Source: JAVBOO01 sp031550435
GTDB taxonomy: Bacteria > Bacillota > Clostridia > Lachnospirales > WRAX01
NCBI GenBank assembly: GCA_031550435.1
Contig: JAVBOO010000032.1
Coordinates: 1 to 29,823 of the forward strand
Length of the DNA stretch: 29,823 nt
Direction: 5' to 3'
The position numbers and the translations under genes are program-made. Below the pieces are notes generated by a model. The model saw only the letters and a program-made list of their open reading frames with translations. It made no database searches and was not told the origin of the DNA. Within the stretch, counting starts at the first letter, position 1, and each line of letters opens with the position of its first letter. This document shows, in pieces, positions 15,026-23,084 of this stretch.

Positions 15026-16039
15026 ATGCCTACTGATGCTGTAGCATTGGTTCTTATTGTTTTGTTTGTTGTACTTGCGATTATTATAATTTCGGTGTTC
15101 TTCAGCTTTGTTCCTGTCGGGCTTTGGATATCTGCGAGAGCGGCCGGTGTCAAGGTCAGCATTTTCTCTCTCATCGGTATGAGACTCAGAAGAGTTCGCC
15201 CGGACAGAATCATTATACCGCTTATCAAAGGCACAAAAGCGGGTATGAAGATCAACATTAACCAGCTTGAATCCCATTTACTGTCAGGCGGTAGAGTAGA
15301 TAGAGTAATAGACGCTTTAATCGCCGCTCACAGAGCTAATCTTGAACTCACGTTTGAAAGAGCCGCAGCGATTGACTTGGCGGGCAGAGATGTTTTCGAG
15401 GCCGTTAGAATGAGCGTTACGCCTAAAATAATCGAAACTCCTTGGATTTCGGCTGTCGCTATCGACGGTATCGAAGTAAAGGTTGTTGCCAGAGTAACAG
15501 TCAGAACAAACATAGGCCGTCTTGTCGGCGGCGCGGGAGAAGAGACAATTATCGCCAGAGTAGGCGAGGGCATTGTAACAACCGTCGGTTCTTCGCAGTC
15601 ACATAAAGAAGTGCTCGAGAATCCCGACAGGATTTCTCAGACTGTTCTTGCAAAAGGTCTCGACAGCGGCACGGCATTTGAGATTCTCTCTATTGATATC
15701 GCCGATATCGACATCGGCAGAAATATCGGCGCGCATCTTCAGATAGAGCAGGCTGAAGCCGATAAGCAAATCGCCCAGGCAAAAGCCGAGGAGCGCAGAG
15801 CAACGGCTATTGCTCATGAGCAGGAAATGAAAGCTCATGTTCAGGAAATGAGAGCGAAAGTCGTTCAGGCTGAAGCCGAAGTTCCGCTTGCTGTTGCGGA
15901 GGCTTTGAGAAGCGGTAAAATCGGGGTAATGGACTACTATATGCTTGAAAACAAGAAAGCGGACACGAAGATGAGAGAAGGATTTTCCAACCTGAATATC
16001 GACGTGTCGGCGAAGCAAAAGGATTCAACGTCAAAATAG
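15026..16039 (+). CDS. floA: Flotillin-like protein FloA
   Basis: This 337-residue protein is close to the usual FloA length (about 330). It has an N-terminal membrane segment (7-29), a SPFH/band-7 domain, a long helical region rich in Ala-Glu-Gln (about 240-295; EQAEADKQIAQAKAEERRA) and a short tail. FloA oligomerises in the cytoplasmic membrane and organises functional membrane microdomains that influence cell-wall synthesis, protease activity and secretion. The ATG at 15026 follows GGAGGG. A terminator follows at 16063-16104. Together with the NfeD-like gene it forms the standard two-gene unit. Confidence 0.95.
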   Translation: MPTDAVALVLIVLFVVLAIIIISVFFSFVPVGLWISARAAGVKVSIFSLIGMRLRRVRPDRIIIPLIKGTKAGMKININQLESHLLSGGRVDRVIDALIAAHRANLELTFERAAAIDLAGRDVFEAVRMSVTPKIIETPWISAVAIDGIEVKVVARVTVRTNIGRLVGGAGEETIIARVGEGIVTTVGSSQSHKEVLENPDRISQTVLAKGLDSGTAFEILSIDIADIDIGRNIGAHLQIEQAEADKQIAQAKAEERRATAIAHEQEMKAHVQEMRAKVVQAEAEVPLAVAEALRSGKIGVMDYYMLENKKADTKMREGFSNLNIDVSAKQKDSTSK

Positions 16040-16062
16040 TGCGTTAAAGTTACGATAAGAAG

Positions 16063-16104
16063 AACCGGCGTCGGGAGATTTAACTCTGCGGCGCCGGCTT
16101 TTGT
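16063..16104 (+). terminator. Terminator after floA
   Basis: CCGGCG at 16065-16070 pairs with CGCCGG at 16092-16097. Additional weaker pairing lies inside the loop, and CTTTTGTTA follows. It ends the nfeD-floA transcript before the minus-strand CofE-like gene. Confidence 0.65.
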
Positions 16105-16122
16105 TATTGGGCTATTAAACAA

Positions 16123-16150
16123 CTGTAAGACCGTTCCGGCTATAAATCGC
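16123..16150. repeat. Sequence similar to the hairpin after spoVAD
   Basis: AAGACCGTTCCGGCTATAAATC here resembles AAGACCGTAACGGTCGTAAATC at 10027-10048, with about 17 of 22 positions equal. Both copies lie where convergent genes meet. The pairing arms are less complete here. Confidence 0.3.
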
Positions 16151-16160
16151 GGCAGCCGTA

Positions 16161-17330
16161 TCAGCTTGCGTAATTGTCAAAATACCCTCTGATCAGTATT
16201 ACGGGTGTCCCCTTGTCACCGCTTCCGCTCATTAAATCGCAGAGACTGCCGAGCAGGTCGGCATACTTTCTCGGGGTTGTGCCTTCACTGTATACGGTCT
16301 TCGACACATCTTTTTCTTTTATCATGCTAGTAACGGCAGTTGTTCTGTCTGCTCCGGACAAGTGCGAAAAAACATTGTCTGCAATGTATTTCAGCTTGAT
16401 TTCGTTCGGCTGTCCTCCGAGGCGTTTCGTGTAGCCGGGAGAAACCACCGGATCGGCAAGCTCCCAGATTCCGTATAGCGGATCTTTGAAAGCCCCGTCT
16501 CCGTAAATCAAAAACTCCGGCGCCACTCCGGTTTTTTCTTTTATCATTTTCACGGTTTCTTCAACAAAAGCGTTGCAGTCTCTCGGAAAGAGCTTAAGAA
16601 TATTATCTGTCGAAAGGTTTGAGCCGAGTATACCGTAATCGGGATTGTACCCGCTGCCGTTTACGGGTTCGTTGAGTATGTCCGACAAGAGACAGACTTT
16701 TTCCGCGCCTGCCGCAAGTAAGCGTTTCTTTGTCACGAATCTCGAATGTATTTCTCCGACTATAATGTTTTTTGTAAGTTTAAGGATACTGCGCGGGTCG
16801 TTCGATACATAGACCTTTACGTTTTTGGCGCAGCTTTCGTAAAGCGAGATGTAGTTAACGCCTGTAAACGGGTGAGAATAGCCGTCTGTTATACTGTTGA
16901 ACTCTTCGCCGGTGATTAAATCTTTTGTCAGCCTGTCTTCAATCTCATCTATCTTAGAAATGTCCAGTATCGGATTGCCGACTTCATCTCCGGGGTAGTT
17001 AAGAAGAACGGCTACATTTTCGGCTCCTGCCGCGATACCTTTTAAAATATTGATAAACCTGTTCCGGCTCATAATCGGAAACACAACGCCGACCGTCCCC
17101 GACGGAAATTTTTTCTTTATGTCTGCCGCAACATCGTCCAGGGAGGCGTAATTATTTTGGGATTTTGCAACGACTGATTCGGTCACGCCAATTATATCGT
17201 TTTCGCAGAGTTTAAACCCTTCGGCTTCACATGCCTTTGCGACGGCATCGGCAACCATTGTTGAAAGATTGTCGCCCGGAGCAATTACCGGGATTTTTAT
17301 ACCCATCGCACTCGTGCCTATCAATTTCAT
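16161..17330 (-). CDS. CofE-like protein (coenzyme F420-0:L-glutamate ligase family)
   Basis: This 389-residue protein resembles the F420-0:gamma-glutamyl ligase family, which adds glutamate to coenzyme F420 in methanogens and actinobacteria. Supporting features are the early GIKIPVIAPGDNL and IIGVTESVVAKSQ, then HPFTGVNY, YGDGAFKDPLYG and the C-terminal RGYFDN. Long proteins of this type occur in many Firmicutes and Bacteroidetes that are not known to make F420, so the true substrate may differ. The ATG follows GGAGGT. The gene stands alone on the minus strand, with no other F420 gene (cofC, cofD, cofG/H) in this window. The family call is moderately firm; the reaction is not known. Confidence 0.7.
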   Translation of the reverse strand: MKLIGTSAMGIKIPVIAPGDNLSTMVADAVAKACEAEGFKLCENDIIGVTESVVAKSQNNYASLDDVAADIKKKFPSGTVGVVFPIMSRNRFINILKGIAAGAENVAVLLNYPGDEVGNPILDISKIDEIEDRLTKDLITGEEFNSITDGYSHPFTGVNYISLYESCAKNVKVYVSNDPRSILKLTKNIIVGEIHSRFVTKKRLLAAGAEKVCLLSDILNEPVNGSGYNPDYGILGSNLSTDNILKLFPRDCNAFVEETVKMIKEKTGVAPEFLIYGDGAFKDPLYGIWELADPVVSPGYTKRLGGQPNEIKLKYIADNVFSHLSGADRTTAVTSMIKEKDVSKTVYSEGTTPRKYADLLGSLCDLMSGSGDKGTPVILIRGYFDNYAS

Positions 17331-17526
17331 AATTTTTTACCTCCTAGGTTTCGCATACCGGTCAAAGTACATACAGCCGAATGACCGGAGTCACATAGAT
17401 AATATAACAATACCATTATAAACGAAATAGCAAATAAGTAAAATTGATAATTTTGATTGCGAGATAAATGAGGATTATAAAGACTATGTGAAATATAGCT
17501 AAAAAAAATAAAGTTTTTGTATTTCG

Positions 17527-17555
17527 TAGACAAAACCATTAAGGTATATTATAAT
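17527..17555 (+). promoter_or_regulatory. Promoter for the hydrogenase operon
   Basis: TAGACA at 17527-17532 and TATAAT at 17550-17555 are separated by 17 nt, and the leader would be about 80 nt. The whole 17331-17641 gap is AT-rich, and apart from this promoter and the AAGGAGGAG ribosome site I see nothing else. No clear Rex-type operator was found. Confidence 0.55.
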
Positions 17556-17641
17556 TACTCCGGATATTTTATACTGTTAGCTGTGGTTAATTCCTAGTAT
17601 TTTAGTAAGAATTGACCAAATAAATAAGGAGGAGCCTTAAC

Positions 17642-18145
17642 ATGGTTTTAGACGGAAAAGATTTTTCTAAACAGATTAAGGAGCTTGATGCGTTTATCGA
17701 TGCAATGCCGACAAAAGAAGGCAAGTTGATTACTGTTCTGCATAAAGCTCAAGATCTTGTCGGTTATTTGCCGAACGAGCTGCAGAATTATATTGCTAAA
17801 AAACTTGACGTTCCCGCGTCGAAAGTATACGGTGTTGTAACGTTTTACTCGTTTTTCACTACAGTTCCGAAGGGAAAATTCCGTGTAAATGTTTGTATGG
17901 GAACAGCTTGCTTCGTAAGAGGAGCACAAGCGGTTCTTGACGAACTGAAGAGACATCTTGAGATTGAAGTCGGCTCAACGAGCGAGGACTTCATGTTCAG
18001 CCTGGACGCTTTGCGCTGCGTCGGAGCTTGCGGACTTGCGCCGGTAGTTTCTGTTAACGGCAAAGTTTACGGAAGAGTAAAGCCTGAAGATGTAAGCAAA
18101 ATGGTAGATGAATATATGGCAAAGGGCGGTGCTTCAAATGAGTAA
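17642..18145 (+). CDS. hndA: NAD-linked hydrogenase subunit A (NuoE-like)
   Basis: This 167-residue protein is the thioredoxin-fold [2Fe-2S] subunit of an NAD(P)/ferredoxin-linked [FeFe]-hydrogenase, homologous to NuoE. Its four cluster cysteines are Cys85, Cys90 (CMGTAC), Cys126 and Cys130 (CVGAC). The N-terminal helical part contains the family segment GYLPNELQNYIAKKLDVP. It passes electrons between the FMN subunit and the rest of the complex. AAGGAGGAG precedes the ATG. It is the first of four genes in a tight operon ending with the catalytic subunit, and overlaps the next gene by 8 nt. Confidence 0.93.
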   Translation: MVLDGKDFSKQIKELDAFIDAMPTKEGKLITVLHKAQDLVGYLPNELQNYIAKKLDVPASKVYGVVTFYSFFTTVPKGKFRVNVCMGTACFVRGAQAVLDELKRHLEIEVGSTSEDFMFSLDALRCVGACGLAPVVSVNGKVYGRVKPEDVSKMVDEYMAKGGASNE

Positions 18146-18521
18146 GATTAAGTCTCTCGATGAACTCAAAAAAATCAGAGAAAAGGCTAACGACTCCACA
18201 AACCTTCGCACAACGGGCGAAAACCCGAATCGTGTTGTTCTTGCTGTCGGTATGGCGACATGCGGCATAGCTGCCGGCGCGAGACCTGTTATGACAGCTT
18301 TACTTGACGAAATCAACGCCAACAATCTCGGCGACGTATCCGTTATCGCGACTGGCTGCCTGGGTTTTTGCTATGCCGAACCCCTCGTAGAAGTAAGGAT
18401 TCCCGGCAAAGAGCCCGTCAGATACAAGAACGTTGATGCGGCTTTGGCAAAAAACATAGTAGACAAGCATGTTCTTCAAGGCATCGTAATAGAGGAACAT
18501 GTACTTAACAAGGAGGTCTAG
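18138..18521 (+). CDS. hndB: NAD-linked hydrogenase subunit B, thioredoxin-like ferredoxin
   Basis: This 127-residue protein is a small [2Fe-2S] ferredoxin-fold subunit like HndB. It has an N-terminal helix (SLDELKKIREKA), then VGMATCGIAAGARP (Cys42) and ATGCLGFCYAEP (Cys74, Cys78). The GMxTCGIAAGAR block is characteristic of HndB. The ATG at 18138 is chosen because a GGGCGGT site lies upstream and the family starts at this helix; a frame extension to 18108 would run further into hndA. It ends 3 nt before the next gene. It is thought to relay electrons within the bifurcating complex. Confidence 0.9.
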   Translation: MSKIKSLDELKKIREKANDSTNLRTTGENPNRVVLAVGMATCGIAAGARPVMTALLDEINANNLGDVSVIATGCLGFCYAEPLVEVRIPGKEPVRYKNVDAALAKNIVDKHVLQGIVIEEHVLNKEV

Positions 18522-18524
18522 GAA

Positions 18525-20315
18525 ATGAGCAAATACCGTATGCATGTTTTAATCTGCGGCGGAACAGGCTGTATGTCCTCCGATAGCGTAGATATTTTTG
18601 ATCAGTTTAATACTCAGCTTGCTCTGAAAGAGCTCAGCAGCGAAGTACAGGTTTTAAAGACAGGTTGCTTTGGTTTCTGCGAGCAGGGCCCGATAGTAAA
18701 AATTTATCCCGACAATGTATTTTACGTTCAGGTTAAAGGCTCGGACGTTGAAGAACTTATTAACGAACATATTATAAAAGGCAGACCGGTTCAGAGACTT
18801 CTTTTCACAGACCCGAACAAGAAGACAAAAGAGTCGGAGCACAGACATATTCCGTTCTATGAGAGCCAAGTTCGTATCGCTCTTCGTAACTGCGGTATCA
18901 TAGATCCCGAGAAAATTGACGACTATATTGCCGTTGACGGTTATCAGGCTCTCGGTGCGGCTCTCGAAATGAGTCCGGCCGATGTTATAGCAACCGTTAA
19001 AAAGTCCGGTCTTCGCGGCCGCGGCGGTGCGGGCTTCCCGACCGGCGCAAAATGGGAGTTTGCTTCCAAGTCCGTTTCGGATAAAAAGTATGTAATTTGT
19101 AACGCAGACGAGGGCGACCCCGGCGCGTTCATGGATCGTTCCGTTCTTGAGGGCGACCCGCACTCCGTTATCGAAGCCATGGCTATATGCGGTTATGCTA
19201 TCGGAGCGGATGAAGGTGTTATCTACATCAGAGCCGAGTATCCTCTTGCGGTAGAAAGATTGAAAATAGCTATCGAGCAGGCTGAAGAATACGGTCTTCT
19301 CGGCGACGGAATACTCGGAAGCAACTTTAACTTCAAAATCAGCATCAACCTCGGAGCCGGCGCTTTCGTTTGCGGTGAAGAGACATCACTGATGAACTCT
19401 GTAGAAGGCGGCAGAGGAGAACCGAGAGTCAAACCTCCTTTCCCCGCTGTTAAGGGCTTATGGCAGAAACCGTCCAACATCAACAATGTTGAGACCTTTG
19501 CCAATATACCTCCGATTTTCACGAAAGGCGCGGATTGGTTTAACACGATCGGCACAGAGAAGAGTAAGGGAACGAAGGTCTTCGCCCTTGCAGGAAAAGT
19601 AAACAACGTCGGACTTGTCGAAGTTCCCATGGGAACAACGCTCAGAGACATTATTTTCAAAGTCGGCGGCGGAATCAGAAACGGCAGAGCGTTTAAGGCT
19701 GCCCAGACCGGCGGACCTTCCGGCGGCTGCTTGCCTACCGAACTGCTCGATATTAATATAGATTACGAATCGCTTCAGGCTGCCGGCTCAATGATGGGCT
19801 CAGGCGGACTTATCGTTATGGACGAAGACGACTGCATGGTTGATATTGCTAAATTCTATCTTGAGTTTACGGTTGACGAATCATGCGGAAAATGTACTCC
19901 TTGCCGTATCGGTAACAGACGTTTGCACGAGATACTCGAAAGAATCACAAAGGGCAACGGTACCATGGAAGATTTGAACGAGCTTCAGGATCTCGGTGAA
20001 ATCATCAAGGACTGTTCGCTTTGCGGTCTCGGACAAACAGCTCCCAACCCGGTTCTTTCCACGCTCAAATACTTCTTTGATGAGTATAAAGCTCACGTTA
20101 TCGATAAGAAGTGCCCGGCCGGAAAATGTACTCATCTTCTCAGCTTTGAAGTATTGCCGGAGAAATGTACGGGTTGTACAGTCTGTGCGAGAAATTGTCC
20201 GGTAAGCTGTATTTCCGGCGAGCGTAAACAGGCGCATGTTATCGATCAGAACAAATGCATTAAATGCGGCGTTTGTCACTCCAAATGTCCGTTTAAAGCA
20301 ATTGTGCGTAAATAG
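18525..20315 (+). CDS. hndC: NAD-linked hydrogenase subunit C (NuoF-like, FMN/NADH)
   Basis: This 596-residue protein is the NADH- and FMN-binding subunit. In order: an N-terminal [2Fe-2S] thioredoxin-like domain (Cys11, Cys16, Cys48, Cys52); the NuoF FMN/NADH core with GRGGAGFPTGAKWEF (about 165-179) and NADEGDPGA; the [4Fe-4S] motif ESCGKCTPCRIG (Cys453, Cys456, Cys459, with a later Cys); and a C-terminal two-cluster ferredoxin (Cys547-557 and Cys577-587). The additional ferredoxin domain is usual in electron-bifurcating hydrogenases, where electrons from NADH and reduced ferredoxin are joined to make H2. The ATG at 18525 follows AAGGAGG. Fifteen nucleotides separate it from hndD. Confidence 0.95.
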   Translation: MSKYRMHVLICGGTGCMSSDSVDIFDQFNTQLALKELSSEVQVLKTGCFGFCEQGPIVKIYPDNVFYVQVKGSDVEELINEHIIKGRPVQRLLFTDPNKKTKESEHRHIPFYESQVRIALRNCGIIDPEKIDDYIAVDGYQALGAALEMSPADVIATVKKSGLRGRGGAGFPTGAKWEFASKSVSDKKYVICNADEGDPGAFMDRSVLEGDPHSVIEAMAICGYAIGADEGVIYIRAEYPLAVERLKIAIEQAEEYGLLGDGILGSNFNFKISINLGAGAFVCGEETSLMNSVEGGRGEPRVKPPFPAVKGLWQKPSNINNVETFANIPPIFTKGADWFNTIGTEKSKGTKVFALAGKVNNVGLVEVPMGTTLRDIIFKVGGGIRNGRAFKAAQTGGPSGGCLPTELLDINIDYESLQAAGSMMGSGGLIVMDEDDCMVDIAKFYLEFTVDESCGKCTPCRIGNRRLHEILERITKGNGTMEDLNELQDLGEIIKDCSLCGLGQTAPNPVLSTLKYFFDEYKAHVIDKKCPAGKCTHLLSFEVLPEKCTGCTVCARNCPVSCISGERKQAHVIDQNKCIKCGVCHSKCPFKAIVRK

Positions 20316-20330
20316 GAGGGTGAGAAAACC

Positions 20331-22067
20331 ATGGTTAATGTCACGATAAATAATATAAAAATCCAAGTCGAGGACGGAACGACTATTCTCGCCGCTGCCA
20401 AGCTTGTCGGCGCGCACATTCCGACTCTTTGCCATCTTGACTTGCATCAGCTCAATATGGTCAATCAGGTTGCGACCTGCCGTGTTTGCATGGTCGAAAT
20501 CGAAGGAAGAAGAAACCTTGCTCCCGCATGTAACACAGCGGTTACCGAAGGCATGGTTATCCATACGAACACAACAAAGGCTATTAAGTCAAGACGTAAA
20601 ATGATAGAACTTTTCCTTTCGAATCACCCGAAAGATTGCCTTGTTTGCGAAAAGAATCAGCATTGCGACCTACAGAGCCTTGCCGCTGAACTCGGTGTCA
20701 GAGAAGTTAAGTACCAAGGCGCTATGTCCGATTTCAAGAAGGACGAATCGAGCTTTTCGCTTGTACGCGACCCGAACAAGTGTGTACTTTGCCGCCGCTG
20801 CGAGACCATGTGCAATACGGTTCAGACCGTTGGAGTATATTCTGCGGTTAACAGAGGCTTTGACACAACGATCGGCACAGCATTTGACCTTCCGATGCTT
20901 GAAACAAGCTGTACTTTCTGCGGCCAGTGCGTATCGGTTTGCCCGACCGGCGCTCTCACTCAGAGAGACAATACTCAAGCGGTTTGGGATGTTCTTGACG
21001 ATAAAGAGAAATTTGTTATTGTTCAGACAGCTCCGGCGATCAGAGTCGCTCTGGGCGAAGAGTTCGGAATGCCGGTCGGAACAATCGTTACCGGCAAGAT
21101 GGTTGCCGCTCTCAGAAGAATGGGCTTTGACAGAGTGCTGGATACTGACTTTGCCGCTGACCTTACAATAGTTGAAGAAGCTTCCGAGCTTATCCACAGA
21201 ATACAGCACAACGGAACATTGCCGATTCTTACATCATGCTGCCCGGCATGGGTTAAGTTTATTGAGCATCAGTTCCCGGATTTGCTTGATATTCCTTCTT
21301 CATGTAAATCTCCTCACGAAATGCTCGGAGCGGTCGCTAAGACATACTACGCGCAGAAGTTCGGCATTGATCCGAAGAAGATGGTTGTTGTTTCCGTTAT
21401 GCCCTGCCTTGCGAAGAAGTATGAAGCAGCAAGACCCGAACTCGGACGCGAACAGGCCGGTGACGTTGACTTTGTTATCACGACACGCGAGCTTGGCCGT
21501 ATGATCAGAGAAGCGGGCATCAGCTTTAAAGATCTTCAGGACGAAGACTTCGACAACGCGCTCGGCAGCTCGACAGGCGCATCGGTTATATTCGGTACTT
21601 CCGGCGGGGTTATTGAAGCCGCATGCCGTACCGCTGCTTGCTGGCTTGACGGAAAAGCTCCCGAGAATGTTGAGTTTACACAGCTCAGAGGTATTGAGGG
21701 CATCAGAGAAGCTACGATTACAGTCGGCGGAATGGATCTTAAAATCGCTGTTGCCAGCGGTCTCGGAAACGCAAGAAAGCTGCTTGAGGATGTTCGCGAC
21801 AAGAAGGCGACATATCATGCGATTGAGATCATGGCTTGTCCTCAGGGCTGCGTAGGCGGCGGCGGACAGCCGTACCACAACAATGATATCAGCGTACTTC
21901 AAAAACGTACGGCGGCTATTTACACGGAGGATCGTAACAAACAGATCAGACTGTCCCACGAGAATCCCGAAGTTAAAGAGCTTTATGCCGAATACCTCGG
22001 TGAACCCTACGGACATAAGGCACACGAGCTTCTTCATACAGAATTCACGAAGAGAGAGTTAATATAG
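20331..22067 (+). CDS. hndD: [FeFe]-hydrogenase catalytic subunit
   Basis: This 578-residue protein is the H2-forming subunit. It has an N-terminal [2Fe-2S] domain (Cys34, Cys50, Cys53, Cys67), a His-Cys3 cluster motif (His99, Cys103, Cys106, Cys112) and two [4Fe-4S] ferredoxin clusters (Cys151-161 and Cys194-204). The H-cluster domain follows with all three signatures: TSCCPAW (301-307), MPCLAKKYEA (358-367) and MACPQGCVGGGGQP (501-514). The cysteine equivalent to the proton-transfer Cys is present (Cys303). A short C-terminal iron-hydrogenase small-subunit-like tail follows. It should be cytoplasmic and work with HndABC as a bifurcating or confurcating complex. The HydEFG maturation genes are not in this window. 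The start ATG has GGAGGGTGA upstream. Confidence 0.97.
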   Translation: MVNVTINNIKIQVEDGTTILAAAKLVGAHIPTLCHLDLHQLNMVNQVATCRVCMVEIEGRRNLAPACNTAVTEGMVIHTNTTKAIKSRRKMIELFLSNHPKDCLVCEKNQHCDLQSLAAELGVREVKYQGAMSDFKKDESSFSLVRDPNKCVLCRRCETMCNTVQTVGVYSAVNRGFDTTIGTAFDLPMLETSCTFCGQCVSVCPTGALTQRDNTQAVWDVLDDKEKFVIVQTAPAIRVALGEEFGMPVGTIVTGKMVAALRRMGFDRVLDTDFAADLTIVEEASELIHRIQHNGTLPILTSCCPAWVKFIEHQFPDLLDIPSSCKSPHEMLGAVAKTYYAQKFGIDPKKMVVVSVMPCLAKKYEAARPELGREQAGDVDFVITTRELGRMIREAGISFKDLQDEDFDNALGSSTGASVIFGTSGGVIEAACRTAACWLDGKAPENVEFTQLRGIEGIREATITVGGMDLKIAVASGLGNARKLLEDVRDKKATYHAIEIMACPQGCVGGGGQPYHNNDISVLQKRTAAIYTEDRNKQIRLSHENPEVKELYAEYLGEPYGHKAHELLHTEFTKRELI

Positions 22068-22082
22068 TATATTCAAAAAGTA

Positions 22083-22111
22083 TTGACGCTAAAACAAAGG
22101 CCGAATATAAA
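22083..22111 (+). promoter_or_regulatory. Promoter immediately after hndD
   Basis: TTGACG at 22083-22088 and TATAAA at 22106-22111 are 17 nt apart. They begin 16 nt after the hndD stop and point to a start near 22118. The only thing downstream before the terminator is the hairpin-rich stretch described next. Confidence 0.45.
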
Positions 22112-22117
22112 AACGTT

Positions 22118-22236
22118 GCCATAAGAAACGTGATGAGCAAAAAAAACGATGTTCTTATGGCAACGGGCAAGCGAGACACCGGTAACAACTAAAAATCGAA
22201 CAAAAAGGGATACTGTGTGAATGGTATCCCTTTTTT
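22118..22236 (+). ncRNA. Candidate small RNA downstream of the hydrogenase operon
   Basis: A promoter at 22083-22111 is followed by a perfect 14-bp inverted repeat (22114-22127 with 22152-22165, 24-nt loop rich in A) and, 36 nt later, a textbook terminator at 22202-22236. The resulting RNA would be about 118 nt. No open frame of note lies inside. It may instead be the structured 3' end of the hydrogenase mRNA. I do not recognise a known RNA family. Confidence 0.4.
22202..22236 (+). terminator. Strong intrinsic terminator
   Basis: AAAAAGGGATAC at 22202-22213 pairs perfectly with GTATCCCTTTTT at 22224-22235, with a 10-nt loop and a run of six T. It ends the hndABCD transcript and any RNA started at 22118. 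Confidence 0.85.
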
Positions 22237-22271
22237 GATGTCAGTCAATGCCCCAGATTTTATAGTAGCGA

Positions 22272-22302
22272 ATAAAGTTGAATCCGTCAAAACGAGCAAG
22301 CT
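22272..22302. repeat. Half-hairpin repeat, partner of 6136-6165
   Basis: ATAAAGTTGAATCCGTCAAA and the following CGAGCAAGCT match 6136-6165 except for two substitutions and one extra A. The closing arm of the 6141-6184 hairpin is missing here. Confidence 0.45.
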
Positions 22303-22401
22303 GCATGTTTAATCCATGCGGATCATTATTGCTGTTAGTTAGAATCTTTTTTACATTCCCGCGTGTAAGAGTGCCGGAAACTTGGTCTTTTTTTCTGAAC
22401 T

Positions 22402-22533
22402 TTTACCGCGGAAGTTAAATACCGCATAAAATACTTACGCGGTTACTCGTGCCGAGCAGACGCGCTTATGAATCTTGCGAGGGTACAATAAAATGTAACG
22501 CGCGTTTCGTTATATTTGTTTCCGAAGCAATAA
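22402..22533 (+). repeat. Dispersed hairpin-rich repeat, copy 3 (internal deletion)
   Basis: The first 60 nt are nearly identical to copies 1 and 2 (ACCGCGGAAGTTAAATACCG onward, through GCCGAGCAGACGCG). The middle hairpin is missing. The last hairpin persists in diverged form: ACAATAAAATGTAACG faces CGTTATATTTGT. The rest of 22237-23084 holds other repeat fragments and a promoter; I saw no gene there. Confidence 0.75.
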
Positions 22534-22544
22534 ATCAGCCGGTT

Positions 22545-22583
22545 TCTGTCCAAGGTCAATTAATCAGCGTTTCCTAACCAATT
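22545..22583. repeat. Short dispersed repeat, inverted partner of 12293-12327
   Basis: The reverse complement reads CTGATTAATTGACCTTGGAC at its core and matches the intergenic copy at 12305-12327 at 22 of 23 positions. It begins 11 nt after repeat copy 3. Confidence 0.55.
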
Positions 22584-22884
22584 ATTATTTTTGTCAGTTT
22601 AGAATTATCGATTAATAATGCATTCAAATTATATCAAAGATGGTAATAATAGTCTATATTGCACATAGTTCCGCAAAAGAAAATGCAGCCGAATTGTATC
22701 GACTGCCGATTGTTAAGATTTATGCTCGAATAGTATGAACTTTTGGGCTAGGTTACTTCCGCAGTAGTATTACTTCGCTCAGCTTCATATAATGTTATAA
22801 GCGGCTTGCTTATCCTAACAACCAATACGGTTACAGACAGCTCGACTTGCTGAACACATTTAAAGAAATGAGTACTATTTCTTC

Positions 22885-22903
22885 AATACCGCTTAAAATA
22901 CTT
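22885..22903 (+). repeat. Core fragment of the dispersed repeat
   Basis: AATACCGCTTAAAATACTT differs at one position from the core of copies 2 and 3. Similarity continues weakly to about 22922. It is preceded by a small hairpin (AAGAAAT/ATTTCTT). Confidence 0.4.
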
Positions 22904-22948
22904 CGGTGTCGCTCAAGACCGCTTTTGGTGTAAACGGTTATAAATAAC

Positions 22949-22977
22949 TATACACATATCAAATTATAGGATATAAT
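22949..22977 (+). promoter_or_regulatory. Possible promoter for the 23085 gene
   Basis: TATACA at 22949-22954 and TATAAT at 22972-22977 are 17 nt apart. The leader would be about 100 nt. The -35 box matches the consensus at 4 of 6 positions. Confidence 0.4.
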
Positions 22978-23084
22978 AATTATACATGGCGGCAAAAGCG
23001 GATATTGGAAATACCGGCGGAAAACTGCGCCGTTTCCGTAATATGCTCTGCTTGTCCGCATAACTATAAACGGGGTGAAATGAT

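Noticed and set aside
17560..17600. Possible Rex-type redox operator before the hydrogenase operon
   Set aside because: The half-sites TGTTAG and GGTTAAT do not form the expected symmetric palindrome.
18108..18137. Longer N terminus for hndB
   Set aside because: It would lie entirely within hndA, and the ATG at 18138 has a better ribosome site and fits the family start.
19881..22037. Long minus-strand frames opposite hndC and hndD
   Set aside because: They mirror codon bias of strongly conserved hydrogenase genes and encode no recognisable domain.
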